A stretch of DNA of 37,189 nt from the NCBI GenBank assembly GCA_017483185.1, contig JAFULM010000025.1, positions 1 through 37,189 of the forward strand, read 5' to 3'. A program made the translations under genes and the position numbers. This stretch comes from Prevotella sp. GTDB taxonomy: Bacteria > Bacteroidota > Bacteroidia > Bacteroidales > Bacteroidaceae. Below the pieces are notes generated by a model that saw nothing but the letters and a program-made list of their open reading frames with translations, had not been told where the DNA came from and did no database searches. Shown here one piece after another: positions 1 through 9,166 of this stretch (position 1 is the first letter of the stretch; every line of letters begins with the position of its first letter).

Positions 1-20
1 CCGAAGAAATGTGTACTTTT

Positions 21-72
21 GCCCATCGTTATTTATGTTTTGTTTCGCGACTACTAAATAACGATAATGGGC
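21..72 (+). promoter_or_regulatory. Upstream hairpin overlapping the first terminator
   Basis: Bases 21-35 pair with 55-72 (gcccat plus cgttattta against taaataacg plus atgggc, with a two-base bulge). The last bases of this hairpin (69-72) are also the first bases of the terminator stem at 69-97, so the two structures cannot form completely together. This arrangement resembles an attenuator, but no gene that it would control is visible, so a role is only inferred. Confidence 0.35.
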
Positions 73-104
73 TGACTCCTGCAAATGGAATCAGCCCTAA
101 TTTT
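69..104 (+). terminator. Rho-independent terminator of a gene to the left
   Basis: Stem gggctga (69-75) pairs with tcagccc (91-97). It is extended by tcc/gga after one mismatch, and a run of T follows. It probably ends a rightward transcript that starts before the window. Confidence 0.6.
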
Positions 105-305
105 TATTCAACTCAAAATGTTTAGCGGACAGTAATATTTATATATACAACTCTCTGCACACATCTCTCTCTTGGTCTGCACAGACACAACGGCCTAATC
201 GGAGAGGCCTTTATGTGGGGTATGTTCAAAGAGGTTGTTGCGTTTCCGGTAATGATAAATATGTGCGCAGAGAGTAGATTGTATGTCGAAAGGTCTGTTA
301 TGGTA

Positions 306-359
306 AAACCAGAAAGGAATTGCAGGGAAGAATGGGTCCCTGCAATTCCTTTCTGGTTT
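306..359 (-). terminator. Perfect 23-bp hairpin downstream of the ROK kinase
   Basis: Bases 306-328 and 337-359 are perfect reverse complements around an 8-nt loop. The hairpin lies 37 bp past the stop codon of the leftward ROK kinase, and on that strand it is followed by TTTTACC, so it can act as its terminator. It contains aattgcag/ctgcaatt, and 208-222 (cctttatgtggggta) lies nearby. Both sequences recur in the large palindrome at 36789-37054, so this may be a degraded copy of that repeat. Confidence 0.5.
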
Positions 360-396
360 GGCTTCAAAGCCATCTCTTTCCTCTGTTATGCCTCTG

Positions 397-1383
397 TCAT
401 TCGGTCGTTCTGATGTCCCATCCGATGGCACTTGCGCCAAGCACTGCAGCCGACGAGCCGTCGAGGCCGCTGATGAGAAACTGTGCCTTGCCGCGGAACA
501 CCGGCATGACGTGGGCGTCGTAGGCCTCGCGGATGGGTTTCATGATCAGCTCTCCGGCCTTGACGAGGCCGCCGAAGAATATGAATGCCTCGGGGCTGGA
601 GAACGCGGCGAAGTCGGCGCAAGCCTCTCCGAGCATCTTGCCCGTGAAGCGGAATATCTCGTTGGCAAGCTCGTCGCCCTTTTCTGCTGCGATGCTGACA
701 TCCAAGGATGTGATCTCCTCTGGATTCAGGTCGCGGAGCAGTGACGGCTGTCCGGTCTTTTCCAACATCTCACGAGCTGTGCGTGCCACACCCGTTGCGG
801 AGCAGTAGGCCTCCAGGCATCCCGTGCGGCCACAACCGCAAGTGCGTCCGCCCTTGCGAATCATGGTCACGTGGCCCAGTTCTCCGGCAAATCCGTCGTG
901 TCCGTAGACCAGTTGTCCGTTGACGACGATGCCCGAACCGACACCTGTTCCGAGTGTTATCACAATGAAATTCTTCATTCCGCGGGCCACACCATACGTC
1001 ATTTCGCCGATGGCGGCAGCGTTGGCGTCGTTGGTCATGGCCACGGGGACGCCAAGCTTCTGACGGAACATGTCTGCCAGGGGGACTATGCCTTTAGCCC
1101 AAACGATGTTGGCTGCATGCTCGATGGTCCCCTTATAGTAGTTGGCGTTGGGTGCGCCGATGCCCATTGCCTTTATCTTGTCTATCCCTCCGACCTGATC
1201 TATGATGATTTGCAGTGCCTCAACGGCTGCTTCTACGTATGCTTCCGCCGTCTCATAGCCCTGTGTCTTGATGGCCGTAGTCGCTTTGATGTCACCCCGA
1301 CTGTCGACAATGCCGAAGACGGAGTTTGTCCCTCCTAAATCAAGTCCTATCACATAGGGCATGACTGATGTTTGTTCGTTCAT
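397..1383 (-). CDS. ROK family sugar kinase (glucokinase-like)
   Basis: A 328-aa cytoplasmic ATP-dependent sugar kinase of the ROK family, probably phosphorylating glucose or a related hexose at the entry to glycolysis. The N-terminal phosphate-binding motif DLGGTN is at residues 15-20. The catalytic-region motif TNDANAAAIGE is near 117-127, LGTGVGSG is near 144-151, ExGH is at 168-171, and the structural zinc motif CGCGRTGC is at 182-189. Length is normal for the family. The ATG at 1383 lies about 50 bp below a strong Bacteroidetes-type promoter (1433-1441). It is transcribed alone and divergently from the LysE-type gene. The exact sugar cannot be read from the sequence; N-acetylhexosamine kinases belong to the same family. 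Confidence 0.9.
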   Translation of the reverse strand: MNEQTSVMPYVIGLDLGGTNSVFGIVDSRGDIKATTAIKTQGYETAEAYVEAAVEALQIIIDQVGGIDKIKAMGIGAPNANYYKGTIEHAANIVWAKGIVPLADMFRQKLGVPVAMTNDANAAAIGEMTYGVARGMKNFIVITLGTGVGSGIVVNGQLVYGHDGFAGELGHVTMIRKGGRTCGCGRTGCLEAYCSATGVARTAREMLEKTGQPSLLRDLNPEEITSLDVSIAAEKGDELANEIFRFTGKMLGEACADFAAFSSPEAFIFFGGLVKAGELIMKPIREAYDAHVMPVFRGKAQFLISGLDGSSAAVLGASAIGWDIRTTE

Positions 1384-1432
1384 ACTGAAATGTTTTTGGT
1401 TATTGGCAATAAATAAATATGTATAATCTCAC

Positions 1433-1464
1433 GCAAAGATATTAAAAAAAACGACCGGAGCAAG
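1433..1464 (-). promoter_or_regulatory. Promoter of the ROK kinase
   Basis: On the minus strand the -7 box TATCTTTGC (1441-1433) is preceded, at the expected distance, by TTGCTCCGGTCG. The -33 region is also one arm of a hairpin (1457-1464 with 1481-1488). The spacer sequence is nearly identical to that of the toxin-antitoxin promoter at 36713-36745. Confidence 0.65.
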
Positions 1465-1832
1465 CGTTTGGTTTTAAAAACTTGCTCCTGCCGTCAGATT
1501 TTCATGTTTTCCTGTGGAAGACCCTGCCCTGATATATGATATTCGGAAGAACAAACGGTTGAATGTCGCTGCCGAAGGCCGCGATATGCTCGTTGGGATA
1601 TATTCGCTGCTCTGGACTGTCAGTCTGTTTTTCGGACGATTTGCGTTCCGGAAGAATGGTTCCGCGGCGGAGGCGATGTCGCATCGTAGCGGATTTGCAG
1701 TCAGCGACCTCATGAAAGTGACGTCTCCTCAAGAGAGTTTAAAGTCAGAAGCTCCCGCCGCCCGAAGTCATGAAAAACGGCGGAAGAGAAAACATTTAGC
1801 GACAAAAACTTGTGTAATTCGTATAATTTTAG
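1442..1832. other. Intergenic region between divergent promoters
   Basis: About 390 bp without a convincing gene. Short reading frames on both strands have no recognisable motif or ribosome binding site. The only structure seen is the small hairpin 1457-1488 beside the ROK promoter. Confidence 0.5.
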
Positions 1833-1841
1833 CAATTTTGC
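1833..1841 (+). promoter_or_regulatory. Candidate promoter of the LysE-DUF4924-rfbD-prfC cluster
   Basis: CAATTTTGC differs at one base from the TAnnTTTGC box and lies 20 bp after TTG (1810-1812). It would start transcription just before or at the ATG at 1849, giving a nearly leaderless message. Confidence 0.4.
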
Positions 1842-1848
1842 ATTCGCT

Positions 1849-2514
1849 ATGCCGTTCCAAATACATATAAGCATACTTGATTTTATATTCAAGGGAATTC
1901 TCATCGGAATCATCGCTTCTGCGCCGATGGGGCCTGTCGGCGTGCTCTGCGTGCAGCGGACGCTGAACAAAGGACGCTGGTATGGCTTCATCACCGGCAT
2001 CGGAGCGGCAGTGAGCGACATCATCTACGCCGGTATCACGGGCTTCGGCATGAGCTTTGTCATGAACTTCATCAACGACCAGCAAAACCGTTTCTATCTG
2101 CAGATAGTCGGCAGCGTGCTGCTGATGCTGTTCGGCATATATACCTATCGCACCGACCCAACGCGCAACATCCGTCGTTCGGGCGCCAACAAGGGCACGC
2201 TGGTTCACAACGGCGTGACGGCCTTTCTCGTCACACTGTCCAATCCGCTCATCATTCTGCTCTTTCTCGCCTGTTACGCCCAGTTTGCCTTTGTGCTGCC
2301 GGACCATCCGTTTGAGATGGTCGTAGGCTTCATGAGCATTATCGCAGGCGCACTGCTGTGGTGGTTCGGACTGACATGGCTTGTGGACAAGATACGCGGC
2401 AAGTTCGACGACAATGGCATACGGCTCATCAATCAGGTCATCGGAGCAGTCGTGGTGATATGCTCCGTGATAATGTTTGTTGGCACGGTGACCAACTTAT
2501 ACAGATTTTTCTGA
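1849..2514 (+). CDS. LysE/RhtB-type amino-acid exporter family protein
   Basis: A 221-aa integral membrane protein of the LysE translocator family, which exports amino acids or related small molecules. The N-terminal helix is followed by the family signature around ASAPMGPVGVLCVQRTL. Further hydrophobic segments, NPLIILLFLACYAQF and a C-terminal helix ending near the stop, give about six membrane spans. The ATG at 1849 (MPFQIHISILDF) is chosen over an in-frame ATG at 1810, because the longer start would place the promoter inside the gene. It is first in a tight rightward cluster, with DUF4924 starting 8 bp after its stop. The substrate is unknown. Confidence 0.8.
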   Translation: MPFQIHISILDFIFKGILIGIIASAPMGPVGVLCVQRTLNKGRWYGFITGIGAAVSDIIYAGITGFGMSFVMNFINDQQNRFYLQIVGSVLLMLFGIYTYRTDPTRNIRRSGANKGTLVHNGVTAFLVTLSNPLIILLFLACYAQFAFVLPDHPFEMVVGFMSIIAGALLWWFGLTWLVDKIRGKFDDNGIRLINQVIGAVVVICSVIMFVGTVTNLYRFF

Positions 2515-2522
2515 TTATATAT

Positions 2523-3068
2523 ATGTATATCTCACAGGAACTGAGGAAAAAGAACATAGCGGAATATCTGCTATACATGTGGCAGGTGGAAGACACTATC
2601 CGGGCTTTCGACTGCTCTTTGTCGCGTATCCGCAGGGAGTATATCAGCCGTTTTGATTATACCGACGAACAGAAGGAGGAGATGTCCGACTGGTACGGCT
2701 ATCTGATACGCATGATGAACGAAGAGGGGTGCCGCGAGCAAGGCCATCTGCAGATAAACAAGGTCACGATGATGCAGCTCGAGGAACTCCATGCGCGGCT
2801 GTTGCAGAGCAGCAAGTTCCCGTTCTACAACGCCGAGTATTACAAGGTGTTGCCGTTCATCGTGGAGTTGCGCAACCGCGGGGCCGACAAGGACGAGCAT
2901 GAGGTGGAGACCTGCTTCAACTCCCTCTACGGTGTGATGATGTTGCGTTTGCAGAAGAAGGACATCAGCCCCGATACGGCTCATGCCGTCAAGGAAATAA
3001 CCACGCTGGTGGGGATGCTCAACGACTATTATCTGAAAGACAAGGAGAAACCGCTCGAATTTGATTAA
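2523..3068 (+). CDS. DUF4924 family protein
   Basis: A 181-aa, mostly alpha-helical soluble protein matching the Bacteroidetes-specific DUF4924 family, beginning MYISQELRKKNIAEYLLYMW. No signal peptide, membrane span or catalytic motif is visible; charged and aromatic residues dominate. The start at 2523, 8 bp after the LysE-type stop, is preferred over the longer open frame, whose N-terminal part only overlaps that gene in another frame. It is followed 19 bp later by rfbD. Its function is unknown. The constant neighbourhood with rfbD and prfC is a lineage habit recalled from related genomes rather than evidence of a shared pathway. Confidence 0.8.
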   Translation: MYISQELRKKNIAEYLLYMWQVEDTIRAFDCSLSRIRREYISRFDYTDEQKEEMSDWYGYLIRMMNEEGCREQGHLQINKVTMMQLEELHARLLQSSKFPFYNAEYYKVLPFIVELRNRGADKDEHEVETCFNSLYGVMMLRLQKKDISPDTAHAVKEITTLVGMLNDYYLKDKEKPLEFD

Positions 3069-3087
3069 AAGAAAACGATATAAGACA

Positions 3088-3939
3088 ATGAACATACTGA
3101 TCACGGGCTGCAACGGCCAATTAGGAAATGAGATACAACTGATAGAGAAAAACTATCCGCAGCATAAATTCTACAACACCGACGTCGCCGACCTCGACAT
3201 TACGGACAGTGACGCCGTGACATCGTTTGTGGAGCAAAACGCTATCGACGGCATCATCAACTGTGCCGCATATACGGCGGTTGACAAGGCTGAAGACGCT
3301 GAGGAACTCTGCATGTTGCTTAACGCGACGGCTCCGTCGTATCTGGCTGCTGCCGTAGGACGACGCGGCGGATGGATGGTGCATGTATCGACAGACTATG
3401 TCTTTGACGGGACGGCCCACATACCTTATACGGAAGATATGCCGACGTCGCCCGACAGTGTCTATGGACGTACCAAACTGGCAGGAGAAGAGGCCGTGAT
3501 GAGTTGTTGTGACCGCGTGATGGTGGTTCGGACGGCATGGCTTTACAGCGAGTTCGGCAACAATTTCGTCAAGACCATGATGCGTCTCGGGCGTGAGCGA
3601 GAGCAGTTGGGCGTAGTGTTCGACCAGATTGGGACTCCGACCTATGCCGGCGACCTCGCCGTGGCTATCATGACGGCGGTAGATAAGGGCATTGTGCCCG
3701 GCATATACCATTATTCCAACGAGGGCGTGACCAGCTGGTATGACTTCACCAAAGCCATACATCGTATCGCCGGCATTACCACATGCGACGTTCGCCCGCT
3801 CCATACGGCCGAATATCCGGCCAAGGCAAACCGTCCTGCTTACAGCGTGTTGGACAAGACGAAGATAAAGTCGACCTACGGAATAACCGTTCCCCATTGG
3901 GAGGAATCGCTGGAGAAGTGCATCGGAGGCTTGGCATGA
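3088..3939 (+). CDS. rfbD: dTDP-4-dehydrorhamnose reductase
   Basis: A 283-aa NAD(P)H-dependent reductase of the extended SDR family. It performs the last step of dTDP-L-rhamnose synthesis for surface polysaccharide. The Rossmann motif GCNGQLG is at residues 6-12, the NCAAYTAVDKAE segment follows, STDYVFDG precedes the active site, and the catalytic YGRTK (YxxxK) lies near residue 127. The start is the ATG at 3088 (MNILITGCNGQLG) because the family begins directly with the beta strand; an ATG at 3061 overlaps the upstream gene. No other rhamnose genes (rfbA, B or C) are in the window, so in this genome the pathway is split. Confidence 0.9.
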   Translation: MNILITGCNGQLGNEIQLIEKNYPQHKFYNTDVADLDITDSDAVTSFVEQNAIDGIINCAAYTAVDKAEDAEELCMLLNATAPSYLAAAVGRRGGWMVHVSTDYVFDGTAHIPYTEDMPTSPDSVYGRTKLAGEEAVMSCCDRVMVVRTAWLYSEFGNNFVKTMMRLGREREQLGVVFDQIGTPTYAGDLAVAIMTAVDKGIVPGIYHYSNEGVTSWYDFTKAIHRIAGITTCDVRPLHTAEYPAKANRPAYSVLDKTKIKSTYGITVPHWEESLEKCIGGLA

Positions 3940-3996
3940 CCGTCACTGTGACGGAAAGGGTAGGGCAGAGGATTGCTTTATTATGTAGACAGTAAA

Positions 3997-5565
3997 ATGA
4001 ATAAAGAAATAGAGAGAAGACGTACCTTTGCGATTATTTCGCATCCGGACGCCGGTAAGACGACGCTTACCGAAAAGTTTCTGCTCTTCGGTGGCCAGAT
4101 ACAGGTGGCCGGTGCCGTGAAGAGCAACAAGATAAGAAAGACAGCCACATCCGACTGGATGGAGATAGAGAAACAGCGCGGTATCTCCGTGTCGACATCG
4201 GTTATGGAGTTTGACTACGAGGGATATAAGGTTAACATCCTTGATACGCCCGGTCACCAGGACTTCGCCGAAGACACGTTCCGCACACTGACTGCCGTCG
4301 ACTCGGCCATCATCGTCGTCGATAGTGCCAAAGGCGTGGAGACACAGACACGCAAGTTGATGACGGTCTGCCGCATGCGCAATACTCCGGTCATCATCTT
4401 CATCAACAAGATGGACCGCGAGGGCCGTGACCCGTTCGATTTGCTTGACGAGTTGGAGCAGGAATTGGGCATCAAGGTACGCCCGTTGAGCTGGCCGATA
4501 AACCAGGGAGCAAAGTTCAAGGGTGTTTATAATATATATGAGAAGAAGCTGGACCTTTTCACGCCGGACAAACAGCGCGTGACCGAAAAGGTCGAAGTGA
4601 ACGTGGATAGCGACGAACTGGATGCGCGTGTCGGTCATGTCGACGCTGAAAAGCTGCGCGAGGATTTGGAATTGGTGGACGGTGTCTATCCCGAATTTGA
4701 CGTAGAGGATTATCGTGCGGCTGAGGTTGCACCAGTATTTTTCGGTTCGGCACTCAATAATTTCGGCGTTCAGGAGCTGCTCAACTGTTTTGTGGAGATA
4801 GCTCCGAGCCCACGTCCGACTAAGGCAGAAGAACGCATGGTGAGTCCCGAAGAACCTAAGTTCACCGGTTTTATTTTTAAGATAACGGCCAACATCGACC
4901 CCAACCACCGCTCATGTATCGCTTTTTGTAAAGTATGCAGCGGACGTTTCGTGCGCAACCAGCCTTATTTGCACGTGCGGCAGGGCAAGACCGTGCGCTT
5001 CTCGTCGCCGACACAGTTTATGGCTCAGCGCAAGAGTACCATCGACGAAGCTTATCCCGGAGACATTGTCGGACTGCCGGACAACGGTATCTTCAAGATA
5101 GGAGACACGTTGACGGACGGCGAGCAGCTGCATTTCCGTGGTCTGCCGAGTTTTTCGCCGGAAATGTTCAAGTATATCGAGAATGCGGACCCGATGAAAT
5201 CCAAGCAACTTCAGAAAGGCATCGATCAGCTGATGGACGAGGGTGTGGCCCAGTTGTTCGTCAACCAATTTAACGGCCGCAAGATTATCGGAACCGTCGG
5301 GCAACTCCAGTTTGAGGTAATACAATATCGTTTGGAGAACGAATACAATGCCAAATGCCGCTGGGAGCCCGTCCATCTTTATAAGGCATGCTGGATAGAG
5401 AGCGATGATGAGTCCGAACTGGAGAATTTCAAGAAGCGCAAGTATCAGTATATGGCCAAGGACAAGGACGGCCGCGACGTCTTTCTTGCCGACAGCGGCT
5501 ACGTGCTCAGCATGGCGCAGGAGGATTTCAAGAAGATAAAATTCCATTTTACAAGCGAATTTTGA
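3997..5565 (+). CDS. prfC: Peptide chain release factor 3
   Basis: A 522-aa translational GTPase that removes RF1/RF2 from the ribosome after peptide release. The P-loop SHPDAGKTT is at about residues 15-23, DTPGHQDF is the G3 motif, and NKMDR is the G4 motif. It is followed by EF-Tu-like domain 2 and the RF3-specific C-terminal domain ([14 protein letters not shown], ending KFHFTSEF). The start [18 protein letters not shown] at 3997 is the conserved one. It lies 57 bp after rfbD and probably ends the cluster, since a palindrome follows directly. Confidence 0.95.
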   Translation: MNKEIERRRTFAIISHPDAGKTTLTEKFLLFGGQIQVAGAVKSNKIRKTATSDWMEIEKQRGISVSTSVMEFDYEGYKVNILDTPGHQDFAEDTFRTLTAVDSAIIVVDSAKGVETQTRKLMTVCRMRNTPVIIFINKMDREGRDPFDLLDELEQELGIKVRPLSWPINQGAKFKGVYNIYEKKLDLFTPDKQRVTEKVEVNVDSDELDARVGHVDAEKLREDLELVDGVYPEFDVEDYRAAEVAPVFFGSALNNFGVQELLNCFVEIAPSPRPTKAEERMVSPEEPKFTGFIFKITANIDPNHRSCIAFCKVCSGRFVRNQPYLHVRQGKTVRFSSPTQFMAQRKSTIDEAYPGDIVGLPDNGIFKIGDTLTDGEQLHFRGLPSFSPEMFKYIENADPMKSKQLQKGIDQLMDEGVAQLFVNQFNGRKIIGTVGQLQFEVIQYRLENEYNAKCRWEPVHLYKACWIESDDESELENFKKRKYQYMAKDKDGRDVFLADSGYVLSMAQEDFKKIKFHFTSEF

Positions 5566-5570
5566 ATTAG

Positions 5571-5625
5571 GAGTTATTAATTATGAGTTGTCTGTCGCAT
5601 GTCGACAACTCATAATTAATAATTC
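5571..5625. repeat. AT-rich palindrome between prfC and the Sua5-type gene
   Basis: Arms 5571-5592 and 5604-5625 (22 nt, one mismatch) around an 11-nt loop, followed by further attaat/aattcaaaactcataa repeats. AT-rich palindromes of this type are scattered in Bacteroidetes genomes. It may act as a terminator or mRNA stabiliser. Confidence 0.6.
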
Positions 5626-5649
5626 AAAACTCATAATTTTAGAAAGTTT

Positions 5650-6219
5650 ATGACCCAAGAAGAAGATATAAAGAAGGCCGTGGAAACCCTCCGCAATGGT
5701 GGTGTGATACTCTATCCGACCGATACCGTGTGGGGCATAGGATGTGATGCGACCAACGCCGAGGCCGTGGCCAAGGTCTACAAGATAAAGCAACGTGACG
5801 ACTCAAAGGCGCTGATATGTCTTGTCGACAGTGATGCCAGGTTGCAGCGGTATGTACGTAATGTCCCCGAGGTGGCATGGCAACTGCTTGATTGTGCCGA
5901 CAAACCGACAACGGTGATACTTGACGGAGCCGTCAATCTGGCTCCCAATCTCATCGCCGCTGACGGCAGTATAGCCCTGCGTATCACATCGGAGACTTTC
6001 TCCAAGCAACTTTGCTATCGTTTTCAGAAAGCCATAGTCTCCACGTCGGCCAATATATCCGGTGAACCGACTGCCCAAAACTACCGCGATATAGCTCCGG
6101 AAATCATAGATGCCGTGGACTACGTGTGTTGGAGCCGACGTCAGGAGCACAAGCCGCACACCCCGTCAAGCATCATCAAGCTCGGTATGGGCGGCGAAGT
6201 AGAGATAATCAGGAAGTAG
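5650..6219 (+). CDS. L-threonylcarbamoyladenylate synthase (Sua5/YciO/YrdC family)
   Basis: A 189-aa cytoplasmic enzyme that makes threonylcarbamoyl-AMP, the precursor of the t6A modification of tRNAs reading ANN codons. YrdC-fold motifs are visible: YPTDTVWGIGCDA near residues 22-34, KIKQRDDSKAL, KPTTVIL, and STSANISGEPT near 138-148. Only the catalytic YrdC domain is present, without the C-terminal Sua5 domain. The start lies 24 bp after the upstream palindrome. The stop TAG abuts the ATG of the ClC gene directly, which indicates translational coupling. A YciO-type paralogue with weaker activity cannot be excluded. Confidence 0.85.
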   Translation: MTQEEDIKKAVETLRNGGVILYPTDTVWGIGCDATNAEAVAKVYKIKQRDDSKALICLVDSDARLQRYVRNVPEVAWQLLDCADKPTTVILDGAVNLAPNLIAADGSIALRITSETFSKQLCYRFQKAIVSTSANISGEPTAQNYRDIAPEIIDAVDYVCWSRRQEHKPHTPSSIIKLGMGGEVEIIRK

Positions 6220-8028
6220 ATGAGAATAGCTCGGATTGAAGCAAAGATCCATGAGACATTCCTTGCACTACTGAAATGGCGCGAGGAACATGTCAGTGAG
6301 CGCAGTTTCAAACTCGTGCTTGCATTTCTTGTGGGCCTTTTTGCGGCAGTGGCAGCATTTGTACTACACGGTTTGATCAATCAGATCGGCGCACTGCTGA
6401 CCAGTTCGTTCAACCGTCATTCGGCCAATGGGCTTTATCTCGTATATCCCGTTGTCGGCATATATCTGACCTCGCTCTTTGTCCGTTACGTCGTGAAAGA
6501 CGATATCAGTCATGGCATCACACGTATTCTTTATGCCATCAGTAGCAAGCAGAGCCGTCTTCGCGGTCACAACTGCTGGTCGTCGGTGGTCGCATCGGCC
6601 ATCACCATCGGTTTCGGAGGTTCTGTCGGTGCGGAGGCACCTATCGTTTTGACCGGTTCTGCCATCGGTTCCAACCTCGGGAAACTGTTCCGGATGGACA
6701 ACAAGACACTCATGCTGCTTGTCGGATGCGGTGCTGCCGGTGCCATAGCGGGCATTTTCAAGGCGCCGATAGCCGGTCTTGTGTTTACCTTGGAGGTGCT
6801 GATGATAGACCTGACGATGGCTTCCCTGCTGCCTGTGCTTGTCTCCTGCGTCACCGCAACGTGCTTTACGTATATCTTCAGCGGTGATTCCGTCCTTTTT
6901 TCGTTTCATATCGACAGCGGATGGACTGTCGAGCGTATTCCCGCCAGCATCCTGTTGGGTGTCACTTGCGGTCTGATCAGCCTCTATTTCATACGGACAA
7001 TGACCTTTTGCGAAGGCATTTTCGCCCGTTTCAAGAACCGGACGCTTGTCCGGTTGCTCATCGGCGGAGCCACTTTGAGCCTGTTGATATTCCTCTTTCC
7101 GTCACTCTATGGCGAAGGCTATCGCGACATCAACCTCCTTCTCAACGGTCAGACACAAGCCGATTGGGATGGCGTTTTGCGTAATTCGCTCTTCTCCGGT
7201 CAGGGCAATCTCGTCATTCTGTACGTCTCTTTGGTACTTCTGACCAAGGTGGTGGCCACTTCGGCGACCAACGGTGGCGGCGGTTGTGGCGGTACGTTTG
7301 CTCCGAGCCTCTTCGTCGGATGCTTCGGCGGTTTCCTTTTCGCCCGTCTGTGGAACCTATATAATATAGGTGTATATGTTCCGGAAAAAAACTTTGCCCT
7401 GCTTGGCATGGCCGGTGTGATGTCCGGAGTGATGCATGCGCCGCTCACGGGAATATTCCTCATCGCCGAGATAACCGGCGGGTATGACCTCTTTTTGCCG
7501 CTGATGATTGTCAGCGTGTGCTCCTATCTCACCATCAGTATATTCGAACCGCACAGCATTTACGGCATGCGTTTGGCCAAACAGGGCAAGCTCATCACCC
7601 ATCACACCGACCATGCAATCCTCACATTGATGAATCTGGACAGTGTGATAGACCGCAATTATACTCCTGTCACTCCCGATATGGAACTTGGTAAGATTAT
7701 CCATAAGATCAGTCTGAGCCGCCACGACCTTCTGCCGGTGCTCGATGCGGGTGGCAATCTGCTTGGTGAGATAAACATCAGCAAGCTCCGTCATATAGTT
7801 TTCCGCACCGAGCTATATCATCATTTCAAGGCCCATCAGCTCATGATGCCGCCTCCGGCCATGCTTCATGACGACACTCCGATGACGGTTGTCATGAAGG
7901 AGTTCGACCGGACCCATGCTGACGGTCTTCCGGTGTTGGACAGTGAGAACCATCTCAAAGGCTATATCTACCGTCAGCGCATGTATGGCATGTACCGGAA
8001 GATGGTCGCTGACATGAGTCAGGACTGA
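6220..8028 (+). CDS. ClC-type chloride channel or H+/Cl- antiporter with CBS pair
   Basis: A 602-aa inner-membrane protein. The ClC membrane domain covers about residues 20-440. It carries GFGGSVGAEAP, whose glutamate corresponds to the gating glutamate, then AAGAIAGIFKAPIAG, and GGGGCGGTFAPSLFVG, which supplies the G-F-A-P anion-site loop. The GSGIP serine motif of well-studied ClCs is not evident near the N-terminus (DDISHGITRILYAIS lies there). The C-terminal 140 residues form two CBS domains (starting near LDSVIDRNYTPVTPD and MMPPPAMLHDDTPM), likely a nucleotide-responsive regulatory module. It starts immediately after the preceding stop, so it is co-transcribed with the Sua5-type gene and followed 40 bp later by fmt. 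Confidence 0.9.
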   Translation: MRIARIEAKIHETFLALLKWREEHVSERSFKLVLAFLVGLFAAVAAFVLHGLINQIGALLTSSFNRHSANGLYLVYPVVGIYLTSLFVRYVVKDDISHGITRILYAISSKQSRLRGHNCWSSVVASAITIGFGGSVGAEAPIVLTGSAIGSNLGKLFRMDNKTLMLLVGCGAAGAIAGIFKAPIAGLVFTLEVLMIDLTMASLLPVLVSCVTATCFTYIFSGDSVLFSFHIDSGWTVERIPASILLGVTCGLISLYFIRTMTFCEGIFARFKNRTLVRLLIGGATLSLLIFLFPSLYGEGYRDINLLLNGQTQADWDGVLRNSLFSGQGNLVILYVSLVLLTKVVATSATNGGGGCGGTFAPSLFVGCFGGFLFARLWNLYNIGVYVPEKNFALLGMAGVMSGVMHAPLTGIFLIAEITGGYDLFLPLMIVSVCSYLTISIFEPHSIYGMRLAKQGKLITHHTDHAILTLMNLDSVIDRNYTPVTPDMELGKIIHKISLSRHDLLPVLDAGGNLLGEINISKLRHIVFRTELYHHFKAHQLMMPPPAMLHDDTPMTVVMKEFDRTHADGLPVLDSENHLKGYIYRQRMYGMYRKMVADMSQD

Positions 8029-8068
8029 CGGCAACAGGCCAAAATTATTTAAGAAAATAACAACAACG

Positions 8069-9046
8069 ATGAAAAAAGAAGACTTGAAAATAGTATTCAT
8101 GGGCACTCCGGAGTTTGCTGTTGCCACACTACGCGCTCTTGTGGAAAACGACTACAACGTAGTGGCCGTTGTCACACAGCCGGACAAACCCGTCGGACGT
8201 CACGGCAGCGTTCTTCAGGCATCAGCCGTGAAGCAGTATGCCTTGGAGCAAGGACTGCCGGTGCTGCAACCCGAGAAGATGAAGGACCCGGAGTTTGTTG
8301 CCGCTCTCAAGTCCTACGGCGCCAACTTGCAGGTCGTCGTGGCCTTCCGTATGCTCCCCGAGATTGTCTGGGACATGCCGGAGTATGGCACATTCAATGT
8401 CCATGCCGCCCTGTTGCCACAGTATCGCGGCGCGGCGCCCATCAACTGGGCTGTCATCAACGGCGAGACACGGACCGGCGTGACCACATTCTTCCTTGAC
8501 AAGGACATCGACACGGGGCGCGTCATAATGCAATTGCCCTTTGATATTGCCGACGACTACAACGTAGAGAATGTTTACGACGGCCTGATGAACCTCGGAG
8601 CCGACATCTGTCTGCGCACCCTTGAGCGTATAGTCGCATCCGATGGTCATCCCGAGTCCATCCCCCAGGATGAGATGACCGCGCAGGAAGGTGAGTTGCA
8701 TGTCGCTCCGAAGATATTCAAGGAGACCTGCCGCATCTCATGGGAGCAGCCGCAGAAGCGCATCTACGACTTCGTGCGCGGTCTGAGTCCCGTCCCCGGC
8801 GCATGGACCATGTTCCGATCGCCTGACGGAAAGGAGACTGTATTGAAGCTGTTCCGTACCGAAAAGACCGACAGACGTTGTTCGGAACGTCCCGGAACCG
8901 TTGTTGTCGACCGCAAAGAGATGTATGTCGCCACCACCGACGGTCTGCTGCGAGTTTGCGAATTGCAGCTTGCCGGCAAGAAGCGGATGGCTGCGCAGGA
9001 CTTTCTTAACGGCATGAAAGACGCAGCGGACTATTCCGTTGAGTAG
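8069..9046 (+). CDS. fmt: Methionyl-tRNA formyltransferase
   Basis: A 325-aa cytoplasmic enzyme that formylates initiator Met-tRNA with 10-formyl-tetrahydrofolate. The N-terminal formyltransferase domain has FMGTPEFAVATL, VTQPDKPVGR and the active-site region NVHAALLPQYRGAAPI, followed by TGVTTFFLDKDIDTG. The C-terminal OB-like domain (about 205-320) includes YDFVRGLSPVPGAWT. Length is usual for the family. The start MKKEDLKIVFMGTPEF follows a purine-rich leader. It lies in a rightward cluster with the ClC gene upstream and a small protein gene plus rpe downstream. Confidence 0.95.
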   Translation: MKKEDLKIVFMGTPEFAVATLRALVENDYNVVAVVTQPDKPVGRHGSVLQASAVKQYALEQGLPVLQPEKMKDPEFVAALKSYGANLQVVVAFRMLPEIVWDMPEYGTFNVHAALLPQYRGAAPINWAVINGETRTGVTTFFLDKDIDTGRVIMQLPFDIADDYNVENVYDGLMNLGADICLRTLERIVASDGHPESIPQDEMTAQEGELHVAPKIFKETCRISWEQPQKRIYDFVRGLSPVPGAWTMFRSPDGKETVLKLFRTEKTDRRCSERPGTVVVDRKEMYVATTDGLLRVCELQLAGKKRMAAQDFLNGMKDAADYSVE

Positions 9047-9166
9047 CACGGAATGACTCATCCGAATGGAGACCTTCGTGCCGATAGAATAAAAAAAGCG
9101 TCATTCTGTATAATAAAATCAGGGCCGTAGCGTTTGATATATAAACGTATTAAACCGGAATAGCCT

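Noticed and set aside
1514-1870. 118-aa open frame in the gap before the LysE-type gene
   Set aside because: No ribosome binding site or family resemblance, and it overlaps the promoter and start of the real gene.
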